64,000 bases of DNA from Xylaria sp. FL1777 (GCA_022578965.1 MU400663.1:1-64000); one strand, 5' to 3'; shown: positions 45,467-59,536, counted from the first letter of the stretch. The notes: generated by a model from the letters alone, not told the origin. Made by a program: numbers and translations.

Positions 45467-48400
45467 GGGCTTTCAGGGTTTTGTAATGCAAGACAGTCTA
45501 GGTGATAATATAAACAAGAAAAGGAGGGGGTTGACTGTGATGCCTGTCAGCCTCACTTAAATGTAACTTTAGTTGGTGCGCCCACGACGCGCTATTGAGA
45601 CAAATAAGACACAGATGAGACAAATAGGTCGCCTACAAACGGAATTACCAATCAGGAATACACGTCTACATTGATGTCAGGTGATATAGTCATATATAGA
45701 CCCCTAAAGGAGGGTGGCCGAAAACGACTTACCTCTACAGCAATTCAGTGGATAGCTGCAGGAGCTTAGGAACTAAGAAAAGGAAAGAAATCCAAGGCCT
45801 GGATAAGAATATCATACTCAGGTGAATCTGTTATGGCTGCCAAGGTCCATACCTCTTATCCGGGCTTGTGCCGGACATGGTGGCTGTCCTTGAGTCTATA
45901 TACAATTTGTTTGGGCTACTTAACCTCTGGGGTCCGCCAATATGTCCCAGATAAGTGAGGGCTGAATAGCTTCACTTCTGGATACGCGAGACAGTCTCAA
46001 TAGCTCTCAGTCCAGCGTAGCACGGCCTAGGTGTCTCACCGAACTATGCATCCGGGTATAGCACAAGGTGTTCAGCGCGTGTAACAATACCTACTTAGAT
46101 ACTCTCCTGCATATTTTCAGGCTTCGTCTTTTCACACGTCGAGAACAGTATTACAGAATAAAGAATTGATCATTCATCGTCGGCTCAAGGTTTAAGAGCT
46201 AGATATAGCGGCAGTTCTTCCTGACGAGTAGACGACATTATAGCCATATATCCCACTCTAGTAACGGCTACTGAGGCGAAGACCACCCTAGTTGTAGGCA
46301 TCAATTTTGGAACCACTTAAGCACGCTTCCACCTCTGCAAGCATGCTTTTGTTACTTCTCTGAGCAGTGATTATTAATTTCTTAAGCGTGTCCCTGTTAT
46401 TGCATCTTTAAATATATTGTTATTAATTCTCATTGCAAGGATACTGCTAACTATTAATTCAGTTTCTTAGAAGCGCTTTAGCCGATTTTCAAGACTAATT
46501 CCCTTGTGTCTACCTGAGATTATATCCCTCTTGCTAACATCTACAAATCTCGTGCTAAACTGATATCATCTACTCTTTCATCTATATTCAAGAATTAGCG
46601 TACTCCCAGCAGACGCAGCGATTAAGGCATATATATTTTATGCTATTAAAGGTTATTATTATTGTTAGGGTGTCCAGTTCTAGCCTACATCCAATCATTC
46701 TGTGTATCATACCATTTATGAAAAATATCAATTATGTTCACAACTCCATCCTCGCCAAATACTTATAGTTTTACCTGTTTACCATGTTAATCCCTCCATT
46801 AATCCTACTGCTACGTTCGCTTTCATTCGTCTAGTAGTCACTGACCATGCCGTTGATGTTTATTTAGTAAGGCGTCATGGGTCTCAGTTCCTAGAACACG
46901 TAGCGGAAGAAAGAATATGCTTCTAAGGATAAGGGCATGACTCATAAATGAATGTTCTATATACTTTCATGACTCCGGCTGTAGTTAGGATTGAAGATTC
47001 TGTCGGTGTTGGCTCACAGGAAGTAGGCGTCGAGACAGTTAGCTGTCAGAGATATTACCCAGCCAGGTTGTTTATGTTCAGCCGAGGATTCGCTCGATGA
47101 ATAGGGCAATACTGCAAATATTTATGGGAAGAACTTAGTTTTGATAATAATATTCATTCGGGACGAAGAAATCTCACGAATCTATACAATTCTGTGTCTC
47201 ACAAAGCGTGCTGCTCCCGCCCATCGAAACCCCGAGACCTGGAATTAAATCTTCTGTTGTCGTATAAGAAGCGTGTTTACACCAATTACGTCTGTAACAC
47301 CACGGCGAGACTACGAATTCTTTGAAGTCTGCACAACTCCCGTTCCTAATACCGGGGCATCGTCTGGCGTCTTGTCTTGGGCGTACTACGATCTTCCGGA
47401 TCTCCGCCTAAACGCCGTGGACAGCACGAGAGCACTTGGAGCGGGCAACTCTATTTCCTTGTCTTAGCTGGTTATCTGTGGTGACCGATCATTGCTCGAA
47501 GACTTGATACTGAAGAGATTTGGGTGTTCCCCATTTCTTCTGAAAGTATGTCTCTGCACTGTTTGTCGAAAGAGAGCATCCTCCCGCGCGATGATAGCCT
47601 CGAAGCATCAGCACTAGGTACGCCTCTCGCTCACTCGCCTCGTATGGCAGCTGTTCGAGTGAACGTAAGGCGGCACAGACGAGAGACTCTAGGCGTTTCC
47701 GAGCTATCCACAACCATTGAACAAAAGATTTTCCTCGTCATGAGGTTCAGTAGTTATCGCCCGATACGGGACGCCGACGCCTTCGCTTTCGTTTGATAGT
47801 CTCATGACAGACAGACCTTTAACATATGCGCTAAGCTCTTACCTACAGAAAGGTAGAGAATGGTTCGGGAGAAGTCACGCGAAGTCATGTGGTATTTTTA
47901 TTGACGATCCATTCTATTGGTTCTCTCACCCGCACTTTTCCATGCCTCCAAGCAGGCGAACGCATAGTGCATAGTGCATACTGTCGATTTACTAATAGCG
48001 CTCATTGTTACTCTGTAAAATTCTCTACCTACCTCTGTAAGCCCTCAAGGGAAGAATGCTAGGTATCCCATTTCATCGTCGTAGATATGGTATAACTCAG
48101 GATCAAACACGCCTTACTGTCCATCTCAGTATAACGTTCAATGGCGTCTACGCTAACTAGGCTGGATACAGCCCCGGCGAACAAGTTCTATAAATAGATA
48201 TGGGAATCTTAGCGTACGCTCGCGATTTCGATCTCCGAATTTCCTCCGCAACCTTTTTTTTGTTAAAAAAACAAAATTAAAAATTATAGCGTGTACATCC
48301 ATAACGGCATTGATTGTTAACGTTGCTTTGGCCACCGTGCCGCTACTTCTATTCATCTGTCAGGCCATGCTATTCTCTCAAAGTCCGAGAGTAGTGTGAT
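45467..48400. other. Gene desert, AT-rich part
   Basis: About 2.9 kb with no supportable intact gene. The stretch 46300-46720 is notably AT-rich and contains the transposase-like relic annotated separately. Short frames at 46702-46926, 47273-47467 and 47524-47796 show no domain. Confidence 0.5.
46321..46620 (-). pseudogene. Possible relic of a pogo/Fot1-type transposase C-terminus
   Basis: In one minus-strand frame the DNA reads FVDVSKRDIISGRHKGISL, ENRLKRF, then after a stop ETELIVSSILAM. The spacing and pattern resemble the C-terminal segment of fungal pogo/Fot1 (CENP-B-like DDE) transposases, where a KxDFL helix precedes an xxIxxxFxATGLxPxxPxxVL block. The frame is broken by several stops and lies in AT-rich DNA, as expected for an old, possibly RIP-mutated copy. 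No terminal inverted repeats were found by eye. This could be chance. Confidence 0.3.
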
Positions 48401-49014
48401 ATAGTGTGATAGTGTGATATGGACTAGTGCAATGTTGTTGTGGTTCACCGCCTGCGGTATTACACCTGAGAAGCAGTGTACATACTGCGTGTGTATGTAG
48501 GTAGGTACCCTACATAATATCTATCTAGTGTAGTAACGGGGTGGGATTCTACATAAGGTGACAGGGATTCAAAAAGGACGTTTTGAAATACCGGTACCGG
48601 TAAGCACACACAAAGGGTGGTGGAGAAAAAGACCATGACGATGTACTTACTTACATATAGCACAGGAACCGCTCCGTATTACTCTGGAGTTTGACGACGA
48701 TATTCGGACCGTTGCTTATCGGAATTCTCGGTTCTTGTCTTTGTACGTCACTTACCTTACGCTATCACAAGCACACTATGCGCTACCTACATATAGTCTA
48801 AGACTCGGCGTTAGAATACGCCGTGTGTTGTCCTTGCGTGTTGTTTTCTTATTTACATACGCAATAGTAGGTAGGGAATCGGTGAGATTCTTGAGATGAT
48901 GCTTATACATATGCGTACTCAGTAAGTAGGTAGGTATGTTGCGCCAGTAACCGGGCTGTGTTTGGCGAATTCAAGTCACGTAACATCAGAGCGCCACCGA
49001 CAGTTCTTACTACC

Positions 49015-52000
49015 TACGCAGTACCTACATACATTGTAATAGCCTATGTATCATGTAGGGTACCTACCTGCCTACGCATACATACATATACTACTACTCA
49101 GGTGTCATGCCGCAGGCGGTGAATCACGCCAACATTATGTATGTACTGTATGTCAAGTGAAGGCCAGCTGAAGGGCTACCTATACTACAAACCGTAAGAT
49201 CGCGACCGGGTCGTCAGTTAGTCTTGTGAGTCTTGGTTTTGGCCGCCCCATTATACCGAATCGGCGAAGCCTTCGGCCAGTTCCGCGGAAATGTCGGCCG
49301 ACGCGGGCGTTCGGGCATTGTCCAGTCATTTCCATCTCATCCTTCGTTCTAGTAATTATAGTGTAGGAACCTACTTCCGCAGTAGTGTGCGCAGTATGTA
49401 TTCCACATCTTTCGAGTGTTGTCTTCCATGCGCCGACAACCCAGTCATCAAATAGGGGTAGTATACTGCCACTGTTGGTATCTTCTACTGATATTTCTCC
49501 CTTTTTTTCCTCTCCCCTTGCTCCTTGCTAGGACTTTTGAAAGATGCTGCCGTTTTGGGCTTGTCGCGACACCGCACTAAGCCTGGGGGACTGCTACGCT
49601 AAATCTCGGGGTTCCAGTGTTAGCCGCACAGCTGCAGGGTCTCTGTTGAATCATGAGCGAGGGCGCCATCATCTCTTCACATTCAAGGGACCGGTAGTGT
49701 AGCATCGAATCTTCGCTTTTCCTGCACTCATCTCTCAGATTCCTTGCCACTTCGAGAATTTTGCCCGAATCAGATCAAGGGCTGTTTAGAAATGCCGTTC
49801 CCGTTGCGGGGCACCACCACCAGAAGAAGCAAATAGATGGTTCTCAAGCTTTGCCAAGAATTCTACTATTGCAGAACGTACTACGTACTAGGTATAGTAT
49901 CTAGGTTAGTTATGGGGATAAGAACAGGGCATTCGGGATTTGAATTACGCCCTGTCTGAATCAGGCCATACACTACACTAGGTGAGATTTTATTCCTGGC
50001 ATAACGCAGTTTCACAATACCTTGCTATTCCCTGGCCTTGTTATACCGGTACTTTGAAAGAAGCTAACGAGGGATTAATCGCCGAAACTACGGTATTGGC
50101 TGTAGAGCTACGGCCATTAAGCATATTTTATGTGTTGGTCTACTACGTATACAGTGTAATGTGCCACACCTTGACAACAGTATCTGTGGGGAGTGTTAGG
50201 CAGACGAATAATACATATGTAGGAGCACTTCTCGGTTGCCCTCTAGGCTATACTTCTATACTTCGATGCTTCAAGTACCGATGTAAGTTGATGATGAACC
50301 TGGCACGGTAGATTGCTAACACAACATTAGTTTCAAGAAGGTCATTGGTGGCTAGTAATCTATCCTAGTCGAAACATGAGCCGGATCTTTGCTCTCCAAG
50401 AATTAACCGCACGAACAACGAGTTGAGAAGTTTGTATATCCCAAGGGTGAAGAGATAGAAGTTAATCCTTGGTCCGATATACGGTAATTGTCTTGTGGGA
50501 TCTACGGTAATGTCCGAGCTTAAGATCTGCGTATATGTGGACTTGATGTTCGATTCCTTTGTTCGCTTTTACTCATTTAGGGCTGGTAAGGCAGGAGTTC
50601 TGGGACCAAGCCCGGCACTAGTTGGATGAGAAAGAAACTTTAGCTAGGGATATTTGACAGGTGGAATCGATATGACATGTCGTCTGAGCCACGTTTTATG
50701 AGATGGAGCAAGCTTTCGAAAATTTTGATAGAGTGTTCCTAGTGGAAAACTTCTCAGAGGTCCCTGTTAAGACTCTGTCAGACACACTGTCTACTCTCTA
50801 CAAATTATGGGATATTACGAGGTTCGAATCGAAAAATGATACCATTTCCGTTGAAAACCTCCGGGGAAGAAACATTCGAGTTTTGAAAGAGCCCTGGCTA
50901 TTAGTTCTGTAGATCTCCTGAGGGCATATTCTGACTACCATACAGGAACCAGCCAGGAGTAGTGTGGATTACAAATGGATCACAATCATCATGACAATTT
51001 GTATGTCTTGAATCTATAGGATCAACTAGAAATGCCAGTTCAGACAATACAAAACAGGTACACTGTGTTCATACTGCGTATGTCTCCATGAGACCCTCAA
51101 GACATCCAAGGTTTTATTTACCGTTGAATGGAATAGATCAGCCGGTCCATTCCATACTATCAATAGGCCTTCCGTAAGGGTTATACGAAGACGAGATTTA
51201 TGTGAGAGGAGCTCATGTTTACACGCTATGTCGTGTGTACACTCACGTGCTTACACTTCCGTTACGGGTTGAAATAGCTACAACTACGACATCCACATAG
51301 CTTAGCTGGCATCTACTATAATTTTATTATTCGTTAAGAGGCGAAAGCCGTTCCAACGCACATACGCAGTATTAATTAGACGCAAGGGGGCCCAATCTCG
51401 TGTGCAATGAAATCCAGGTCGTTGTCGGACGTCCCCTTCTCTTCGGCGCCGTGTCGGCGGCTCTCTTGATTCGGGTAATATCTGCATAATCTGACCTGAC
51501 GGAGGAGCACGACCGGACTCTGTCTCGGGCCAATGAGGACGGCGGGACGTGCTATGAACAGATTGTGGCGGTGCTTTCTGTGCTGCCTAGGGAAATTCCG
51601 TTACTGGTTGATGATGTATTTTATTTAGTTATTTGATAGGCATGAAGGACATGCTGTGCCACCGCAAAAGAGCACTACATAGCGATGCAAGATCCGACGG
51701 GCCGTTGGGGAGCCACAGGCATGCTGGCGACCAATGATTTGCATGAAGGCTTCATTTCACACACCGCTGGGTCGGATAATTATAGGATCGCCTGTGTATC
51801 GAGGATGCGTTGTCGTGCCTATGGGACGAGGGAACAGAACAACTGTGTAGAATGTTGTACAGACTATACCCGGGGTTCTAGATCAAGGCGGGGCACGTTG
51901 TCTGCGCTGCAAGAGAAACTTCCAATGACAAGAGGGGTGCTTAATAAGTCAATCAAATAAGTCATGTCGAGATTATAATGTCTGGCGTGACTGATTCCAC

Positions 52001-55000
52001 CACTAACATACGAATGTTGCTTCGCAGCTTGGAGATGCAGAAGAAGCTAGCCTGTTAGAAAGAGAAAAGGTTCCATGTTCTTGCGGTGGCCTTGCGGTGG
52101 CGCAAACTCAACGTTACGTCACTGTCACCGTCACCGGCGAAATCGCAGGCAATGATATCCTGGATAGACGAGCATATGGTTTACTCATCAACTTCTTAAG
52201 CGATATGCAGTGTATACAGATCGAATGGGCATGCCTTTAACAGGAGCTAATAGCCGGGCATACCATGGTGTTTTGGCCACCGGGTTCCGTGAGGAGTTCA
52301 GCTTCGCTTAAGTCCGTGTGGTTTCTGTTGCCGCTAGTGCAGTGTACCATTGGTTTTTGGTCGAAGATGGTGATCATGAATAGGTAACAGCATGGATTCC
52401 CTATATTGTATCGATATAAAACCTTAATAGCAAAGTAAACAGCACGTGACGTTTGACTCAAGCCCAACTTCTTCAGGGACCAACCCAGAATCGTAACGTG
52501 GCTTGTGGGTTCTAGGTTCTAGTATCTTCTCCAGGCGGTACACTATGCGCAGATCCTTCGTCGTTTTTTGTAGGAAAAGAGCCAAAAAGGGAGAAACGCT
52601 TGGAGAATGCAGCATATTTCGAACAGCCTGGGTCATAAAAGGTAGGTAGGCAAGTAGGTCAGTAGTGTAGGCAATTATCTTGCATCTCTGGCCGTTGCAC
52701 GTGGTGGTTGGAGAGGTTGGGCAAGTTTGGGTTCTCGCTTATCAGGGACATTTTCAGGGATTATTAAGTAATCATCTAATTTTAGGTACCACGACCAGCT
52801 TTGCCAGCAAATCGGCTACTCGCATTTAGCCTTCGACATGAAATCACTGCATGGGTCTGCATGGAGAGCTCATGGGTCTTGACCTCGACAGACGCTAGGC
52901 TGTACTTGGTAGGATTTTTCGAGAAACTGGCCAGGGTCTCCTGGTGGGAATCATTCACTAAGAGCAGTCCTCGGCTCCTCGGCTCTGGCTGCCCTTGATT
53001 GCTAATGGAAGCCTGAAGCTGATGCCAGTGGTGTCGATGCTGTGGGCACATGACCGCAATTGGACCGCCGTGATTCTGGGAATAGGGACGAGGGTCGCTG
53101 GGGAAGTGGTACGACTTCTTGAATTGGCGATGTCGCAGTCGGGTTGAAGATGGAGTAGCGTCGTGCCACGCAGCCCAAGCAAAGACTGAAGCCAAATACA
53201 TCTGGGTACTACTGTGGGCAGTACGCGTGCGCAGTGTAGCGAGAGAAAACAAGAGAACAAGAGACCCCTCAGTAGTAGGATAGTGGTAGTGTACATGTAC
53301 GCAGTAATGCGCATTACTCGTAGATGCTGCGTCGACTGGGATAGCATCTTCGCTACGCTACGCAGCATGAGGACGCAGTACGCAGTATGTGCCTCGACGC
53401 ATGTCTTGCAGAAACCGGGATCAGCCACCAATTAGCCATTGGAGGAGCCCTCCACAGATGGAGATGCTGTCTACGGCAGCTTCGCAGGCTATTCGTTCAC
53501 CGCTCCATCATGCAGAATCCATGCAGAGCTCTCATGCGTTGTTGTGACTGGTGGCACGCAACAACATCGGCCAATCCCTTGGGAAAAGGCCCATCGCGCA
53601 TTCATCCTACGTGGCGGCAGCGGCAATAGTGCGATAGTGTAGTGTACGCAGTAAGGCGGTAGGGGGGAAAGAGGGCAAAAACAACAGGGGGCTCGGAGCA
53701 AATCATACGCAGTACATATGTATGTAGGTAGTATAGGTAGTAGACGTTCTGGGACAACGTGCGACATGCGTGTGAATACATGTACTGCGTAAGTGTAGGC
53801 CCTGTAGGGTGTAGAACAATCGGATGGGACGAGCAATCTGTAGACCTAGTATACAAATACCTGATTGGGGAGAGTGTACATGCTGCGGTGAGTGTGCAGA
53901 TGTTGCCTGTGGGCTCGCATTTCGAATGCAGCACTGGTTCAGCATGCCGTCACTAACTAGGTAGGTAATCAATTGAGAAGAAATATAATAACAGGTATGT
54001 AATATGTGATGATAATAATGATATTAATAATAATCAAATAACTAGCAATAGCAACAAGTACTAGAAACCTATACGTGACGGTTTCTGGAAATTCGAATTT
54101 GGTAAACGTCACTATTTTGACGTGGGGGAAAGATTTAGTGATCGAATCGACTTCATTCATTCATGCAGCTCGTTTACTTACACTAGGTACGTACCTACAG
54201 ACGGCGTATGTACCGCCCGCAGTAGAGTGGCCTAGATATATGCAGTTACTGAAGCTTTGGGCAAGTGCTCAAATCATGAAGATCATGAAACGTTGTGTTC
54301 TAATCCCGAGAACTGTCGGCAGCAAATCACCCAATGTCTTTTTTTTTTTTTTTTTTTTTTGCCGGCCGTAACTCGTCCCCTAGCGTAGGCTTCAAATACC
54401 TACGCAGTAGTGCAAGACACTTTAGACCAGTACGCTACCTAGGTACTAATAGGTTAGGTGAGGTACTTGATTGGCAATTAGCTTGACTGCTTCAGCCTCA
54501 CTACAAATGTAGTGCTGTAGAGTACCTACATGGGTACCCGATGCGCACCTATCCTAGGTATCCATTGGCGGCAAGTACGGTTAGCCGCCCTAGCGTACTT
54601 AGTAGTGTGTGTGTTATAGACAAGTACCTAGGTAGGTAAACAAGGGTATATATGCGTAGGTGTACCTAGGTAAGTAAGTAAGTTCTTTTGATTCTGCTTG
54701 TCGGAGCTTTGTCCCGTCTGAACTAGTCCAGTCTAGTCTTCTGTTAATGGTCATGCTAATGGAAAAGAATACCCTACGTGAGTACTGTAGGTAGGTAGTA
54801 CATACAGTATGGTACATTCCTGCCATCGCTCTGAAAGACATACTGAGTACACTCTGTTGAAGCGTCTATGAGTACGTACCGTCTACGACATACTTAGCAT
54901 AACCAGAAGAAGCTGGATGAGGTTTGGATTCTTTGTTCTGTTCCCCGAGCCTAATAGACTTCACATGGCGGCACTGCCACACCTTATTCATGAGATGGCA

Positions 55001-55806
55001 TGGCAAGCCTTTGTGTCAAATCGAGCACTCCTAGGGTTGCTATCGCTGCATCGTCTCGTGTTGTAGTTGTCTTTGCATTGGATATCATGGTGTAGAACCC
55101 GCAGTCTGAGTTTGAATGGGGTAGCAAGTTACGTCGTAAATCCGTGCAAGTAGATGAGTAGATGAGTAGATGTGACGAGCAACTTGGTGACTCGAATGCA
55201 GAGATCGATCGATGTACGATGCATATAATTCTCACATTATATACCTGCCTAAGTAGGATGTATTGGCATCCCGTCTATCTTATTCCGGCGTGTTATATAG
55301 GCGTGGTTGGGTTGTGATGTAGTGTATAGTAGTCTGTGACGCGGTGACAGTGGCTCTAGGCGCGTACCTGAGTGGCAGTGAGAGTCGTTGAAGCATTTCA
55401 CTGGGGTTAGTAGGCATTGAGAACAGGTCCTTGGGTTCGGGATCGTTAATGTCATTGTCGCGTCATTTGTCTGTTTGTGAAACGCTCGTCAGGGTCGGGA
55501 ACCTTTTGAGGCTGTGCTGGTCCGTTCGTTCTGGGGTCAATGAATTGCCAAGCGAATCCCTAGCTGAAAGAGGCAATAGGATTGTAAAATCCGACGTTGT
55601 GGGTTCAAGATGGTCAGATCCGTGGCCCACTTGGTCCGGACGCCAAAAATGGACACGAGAAACTGCTGTTTCAGCCAACCACATGGAGCGATCCTCTAGT
55701 GCTCATATACACTACGCAGAAAGGATCATTTGCGTTTCGCTGATTATCCTTGCCGAAAGATCATCTAGCATACCACTACATCATATACTACATGGTATAC
55801 TGCGTA
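49015..55806. repeat. Cluster of dispersed 9-mer TACGCAGTA
   Basis: Exact copies on either strand start at 49015, 51072, 51363, 53298, 53379, 53645, 53706, 53783, 54401 and 55798; near copies (one base off) also occur, for example near 48474 and 55713. Two more exact copies lie at 5152 and 19379. All are outside genes. By chance about 0.05 copies would be expected in this 6.8 kb on both strands. Confidence 0.85.
54339..54360. repeat. Poly-T run of 22 bases
   Basis: An uninterrupted T22 (A22 on the minus strand). No retroposon body or target duplication is evident beside it. Confidence 0.9.
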
Positions 55807-56000
55807 TGGACTTAATAGAATTCGATAAACAGTCAAGTCTGATGCTATGTCAGAAGCCATGGCCTCATTCTTGGAGCTACCTACCTAGTTTAGAGAGGAA
55901 AGCGAGCCGCGATAGGCAAGAAGGGGAGCCAGGTCCTTGTAGTGTAGAAAGACTTCTAGTCCTTTTCTTCATCTTTCGTATGGACCCTAGTCCCCGCTGG

Positions 56001-59000
56001 TGTAAGTAATGTAAGGCTAATGCTGCCTGAATAACCGCTGTAGTAGATATACCATATACATACCAATTAATGTGCGACCCGACTTCTATCTAAGGGGTCC
56101 TCGGCGCTCTATCCTCAATGGGAATGGGGAATTCTATGTTTAACCGTGTTGCTGATGGTGATGCTTCAACCATACTGGTAGATTATTTGTTGCTACAAGC
56201 TGGATTAGGCATCGCAGGAAGTTCTCTATTGTTCATAGATGGAAGCTTGTCTTTCTTTGTTACATATTTGTAAGCTGACCGAGCAGATGCTCCGATTTTT
56301 GGGTAATGGCGGCGACTTATTGTGATAGGAATTCCAAGAAGCGGCTATCGCCTTCGACCGCGATGTTGAGGTTGACCGAGAGCCGCTATTCTGATCGGTA
56401 TATCCAACGTCTAGCGTATGGTTACGTCGGAAGACTAGGTCTGGTTAGTTTTCTTCCTCTCTGCGGACCTTACCATGACGGCTTTAGATGTGACATCAAC
56501 CCATGACAAAATCCCCCGGCGGGTGGCCGCTAGAGCGATTAGACGGGTGCCCGATGACCCGGCCCCCCTCAAATATGCACAACAGAACTCGCACTAAGCC
56601 TTTATGATGTTAGGTACAGAATTGATAGGCCATACCATACCGAACGCATGCCTGTTGATGGACTTGTCACTCTGAACCGTCTGTTTGAAGGCGGGGGTAA
56701 GCGGAAAAGCGCACTACACACGACTGGAATAGTAAGGTTTCGACAAGTCACCGGTCTTCTGCCTAGATTTGCTTGGGAATGAACCGGAATTGGTAATGGG
56801 TATTCGTTCGACTTTTTGCTTCTATGTATCTTTTATAATGTTTTTAATCGGCGTTCCTGGATCCACTTGTGGGCGGGAAGATGACCGCAACCAATGTTAC
56901 CCCGTGGTTGGCTCGGGTATGTTCTGTGTTCCGTACATCCAGTTTAGAGTGTACCTAGATAGGTACAGCGGGCTACCTAGTGTTGAGCACTGTGTGGGCA
57001 CTGTACGAACTCCCCGCTGCTGTCTGTACAAACATTGTATGTAGAACTTGTTGAAATTCATAGTAGCAACTTTGTTACTGAAGACTCCATCGTTTGAGAC
57101 TGGGCTAGCGCGTACACGCCATTAACTTATAGATATCGGTATATTTGGTACTCCTCTCGATAATGAAGAATCACTCCAGCGCATCACCTGAAACCTGAAA
57201 ATACGCGGATGGCATGCTACCTCGGCATGCCTGGTGTGCGCCCGATGTCAAGCTACAGCACTGCCACTAGCAACAATACGTTTAATACCTACGAATTCTA
57301 GTCCTACCATGGCATAGGAACCACCACCACTATGGCCTAGGTAGTAGTAGTGATCATTAGGTACGCTCGCTAGGTACATGGGAATTTGGGGTCTTATATG
57401 CAAGTGTGAGGCTATTCTGATTAAAGAGATATTCGACTCCTGAGGCACCTAAAACGGTGTGGGTGGTGATGACCTAAACTCTCTAAATACAGCAACACCT
57501 ATATAAGTTAGGGCCAGACAGCTGTACACTAGGACTTATTTCCGGCCTTAATTGGGTGTCGTGGTATTACACTACAACTGAGTCTAACTAAGCGGAATGT
57601 AGTGTATACATACATAGTTTGGTTTCGACCACCGAGTGCTCGCGCAGGAGGACAAATGCCAAGACTATGAGTATGTAGCTAGCCAAGCATGCACAATTTG
57701 ACAACCCAAAGGTACAGTAGCCTAGGTTCTCACTACAAGGTAGATAGTTGGTAATCACTTGCTTTATGGCCCCCCGCAACACTGACACGTCAAACGACCC
57801 AGGTAGTGACAGCATGACCACCTGTTGTTTTCTTGTCAGGCTGCCGAGTAACGTGGGTGGTGTAAGAATAAACCGACATCTTCAAGTTTTTGGTGGACGC
57901 CACTATCAGGCCGTGATACCTAGATTTGGCCGACGCGAAGAATGTATTGGTCCTTGAAAGTCTGTACATCGAAAGTCGTGAGATTGTCTAGGTGTAAATA
58001 CACCACACTACGTAGGGATCGGTATGGCAGAAATATATACTAGACGTACCGGTAGTGTACAGCACTAATGAGAGTCAAGCCTACTCACTCATATGATACT
58101 TGGCACTGTTTGAACCATAGAAATATGCAGATGCTGATTCCTGAACCCCTGTGGAAGCGATGTGGATGAGAACGGGGATGGTAGGGGACTTGGAGAGGAT
58201 CAAAGCCGATGGAACCGCCAGCAGCTGCTTCGCCCCCCGGCGGCACTGTACTAAACCTAGAAGAGCCGAGATGCTACTATGCATAATAGCAGAGGAAGAG
58301 ATGTGAAATATACGTGCAGTAAAGCTTACGGTATTCTGACAATTCACACCCATGATGACTTGACACCTTATTGACGACTTGACTATGCTATAGATCGACG
58401 GTGGATCTCGAGGCCGATAACAAATGTTGTAGGTACGCTATGTCGCGGAAGCCTTGTGGTATTGATTTATCAGTAGACTAACCCAGCCAACATATACTTA
58501 CGCTTCTATGCCATACATCGAGCCCGAAGAAATGAGCATTTTCGATGTACAATTTGCAAGTCGTAAGTTGTTTGGGGAAGAAATAGGTTGTTGCTACAGG
58601 TGACCTCAATTGTGCGTCCATCTGTTCAGAATAGCGCTAGGTCTACATATATGTTGGCTTAAACGCATACCATATTATTGTACATATCTGATTGCTTACA
58701 TTGATGTAACGATGCATGAATGAACCTAACTTAAGTACATGTAGCGTACCTTGATGGAGGCCAGTAGGTGCGTAAGATGCCTGCTTTAGATGGTGTAATG
58801 TAGGTATAACTAATATCTCTCGCACAGTCACACGTCCCTTGTGCATGACAGCATTGGCTACATACCTCTAGTCTATAGTGTACTTTTTGTATTTTTACCA
58901 AACCTAGGTAAGGTCCCTACCTGGTGAGTTGTCCACAGGGATAACAGTAGATAGCTCCCAGAATTGCGGGCTTGATAATTCTCCCAACCAGCCTTTGGGT

Positions 59001-59480
59001 AAGGCCTCCTAGGGGTTTACAGATACGCTGCACAAGGGTCCGGCGAGGGTTTTGAAGGCATCGCATCTTGCTACCTAAGTACCTACTGTAGATTCCTGAG
59101 GACACACACTAAGACCAAGTACAGCTAGCTACTCGGCAGCATCGCCCCTTGTAAAGCAACCATGGTAACCCAAACTACAACGTCATGCCAGAACCTAGAC
59201 TGTGTATAAGATAATACAGACACTGTATTCGGCTCGGCTTTCTAAGTAATGCTTGTCATCCTATCATAGCGGTGTTGGCCTATCGAGCATCCGCAAACAT
59301 TGTGCGGTTTGTCCTTCGGTTTATAATAAGATGGGAAGGGATAGCGACAAGCGAAGATTGACACATTATCACCACGGCGCATAGACGTTACAAGTCTTGC
59401 GTATGGTATACAATTTAGAGCATGATCTCCGTCCTGTAAGGCGGATGGTGCCTGGCCAAGAAACTCGCATCATATACCAA
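56001..59480. other. Gene desert, third part
   Basis: About 3.5 kb with only short frames and scattered GTACCTA/TAGGTA motifs. No gene, RNA or transposon feature is recognised. Confidence 0.45.
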
Positions 59481-59499
59481 TACCTACCGGTAGGCCTAC

Positions 59500-59536
59500 C
59501 TAAATATACCTACCTACCTACCTACCTACCTAGGTA
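59500..59536. repeat. CTAC/TACC tetranucleotide array ending in TACCTAGGTA
   Basis: About six tandem TACC units run directly into the palindrome TACCTAGGTA (59527-59536). This array may show how the dispersed motif arises or spreads. Confidence 0.8.

Larger units (their letters stand above)
48401..56000. other. Gene desert, TACGCAGTA-rich part
   Basis: About 7.6 kb with no supportable gene; the longest frames (52782-53252 minus, 55431-56009 plus) have no recognisable domain. The region is dense in short motifs. TACGCAGTA or its complement occurs exactly ten times between 49015 and 55806, and TACCTAGGTA occurs at 54436, 54626 and 54663. A GTGATATAGTGTGATAGTGTGATAT array lies at 48396-48420. 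Confidence 0.5.

Noticed and set aside
49982..50311. 109-codon plus-strand frame with hydrophobic stretches
   Set aside because: Hydrophobicity comes from AT-rich codons; no family pattern and no flanking exons.
52782..53252. 156-codon open frame on the minus strand
   Set aside because: No domain or splice context; overlapping frames on both strands are equally long.
54339..54360. A22 on the minus strand as the tail of a retroposon
   Set aside because: No recognisable body upstream of the tail and no target-site duplication seen.
55431..56009. 192-codon open frame on the plus strand
   Set aside because: Composition is typical of random non-coding DNA, no domain is recognised, and it contains the desert's TACTGCGTA motif.
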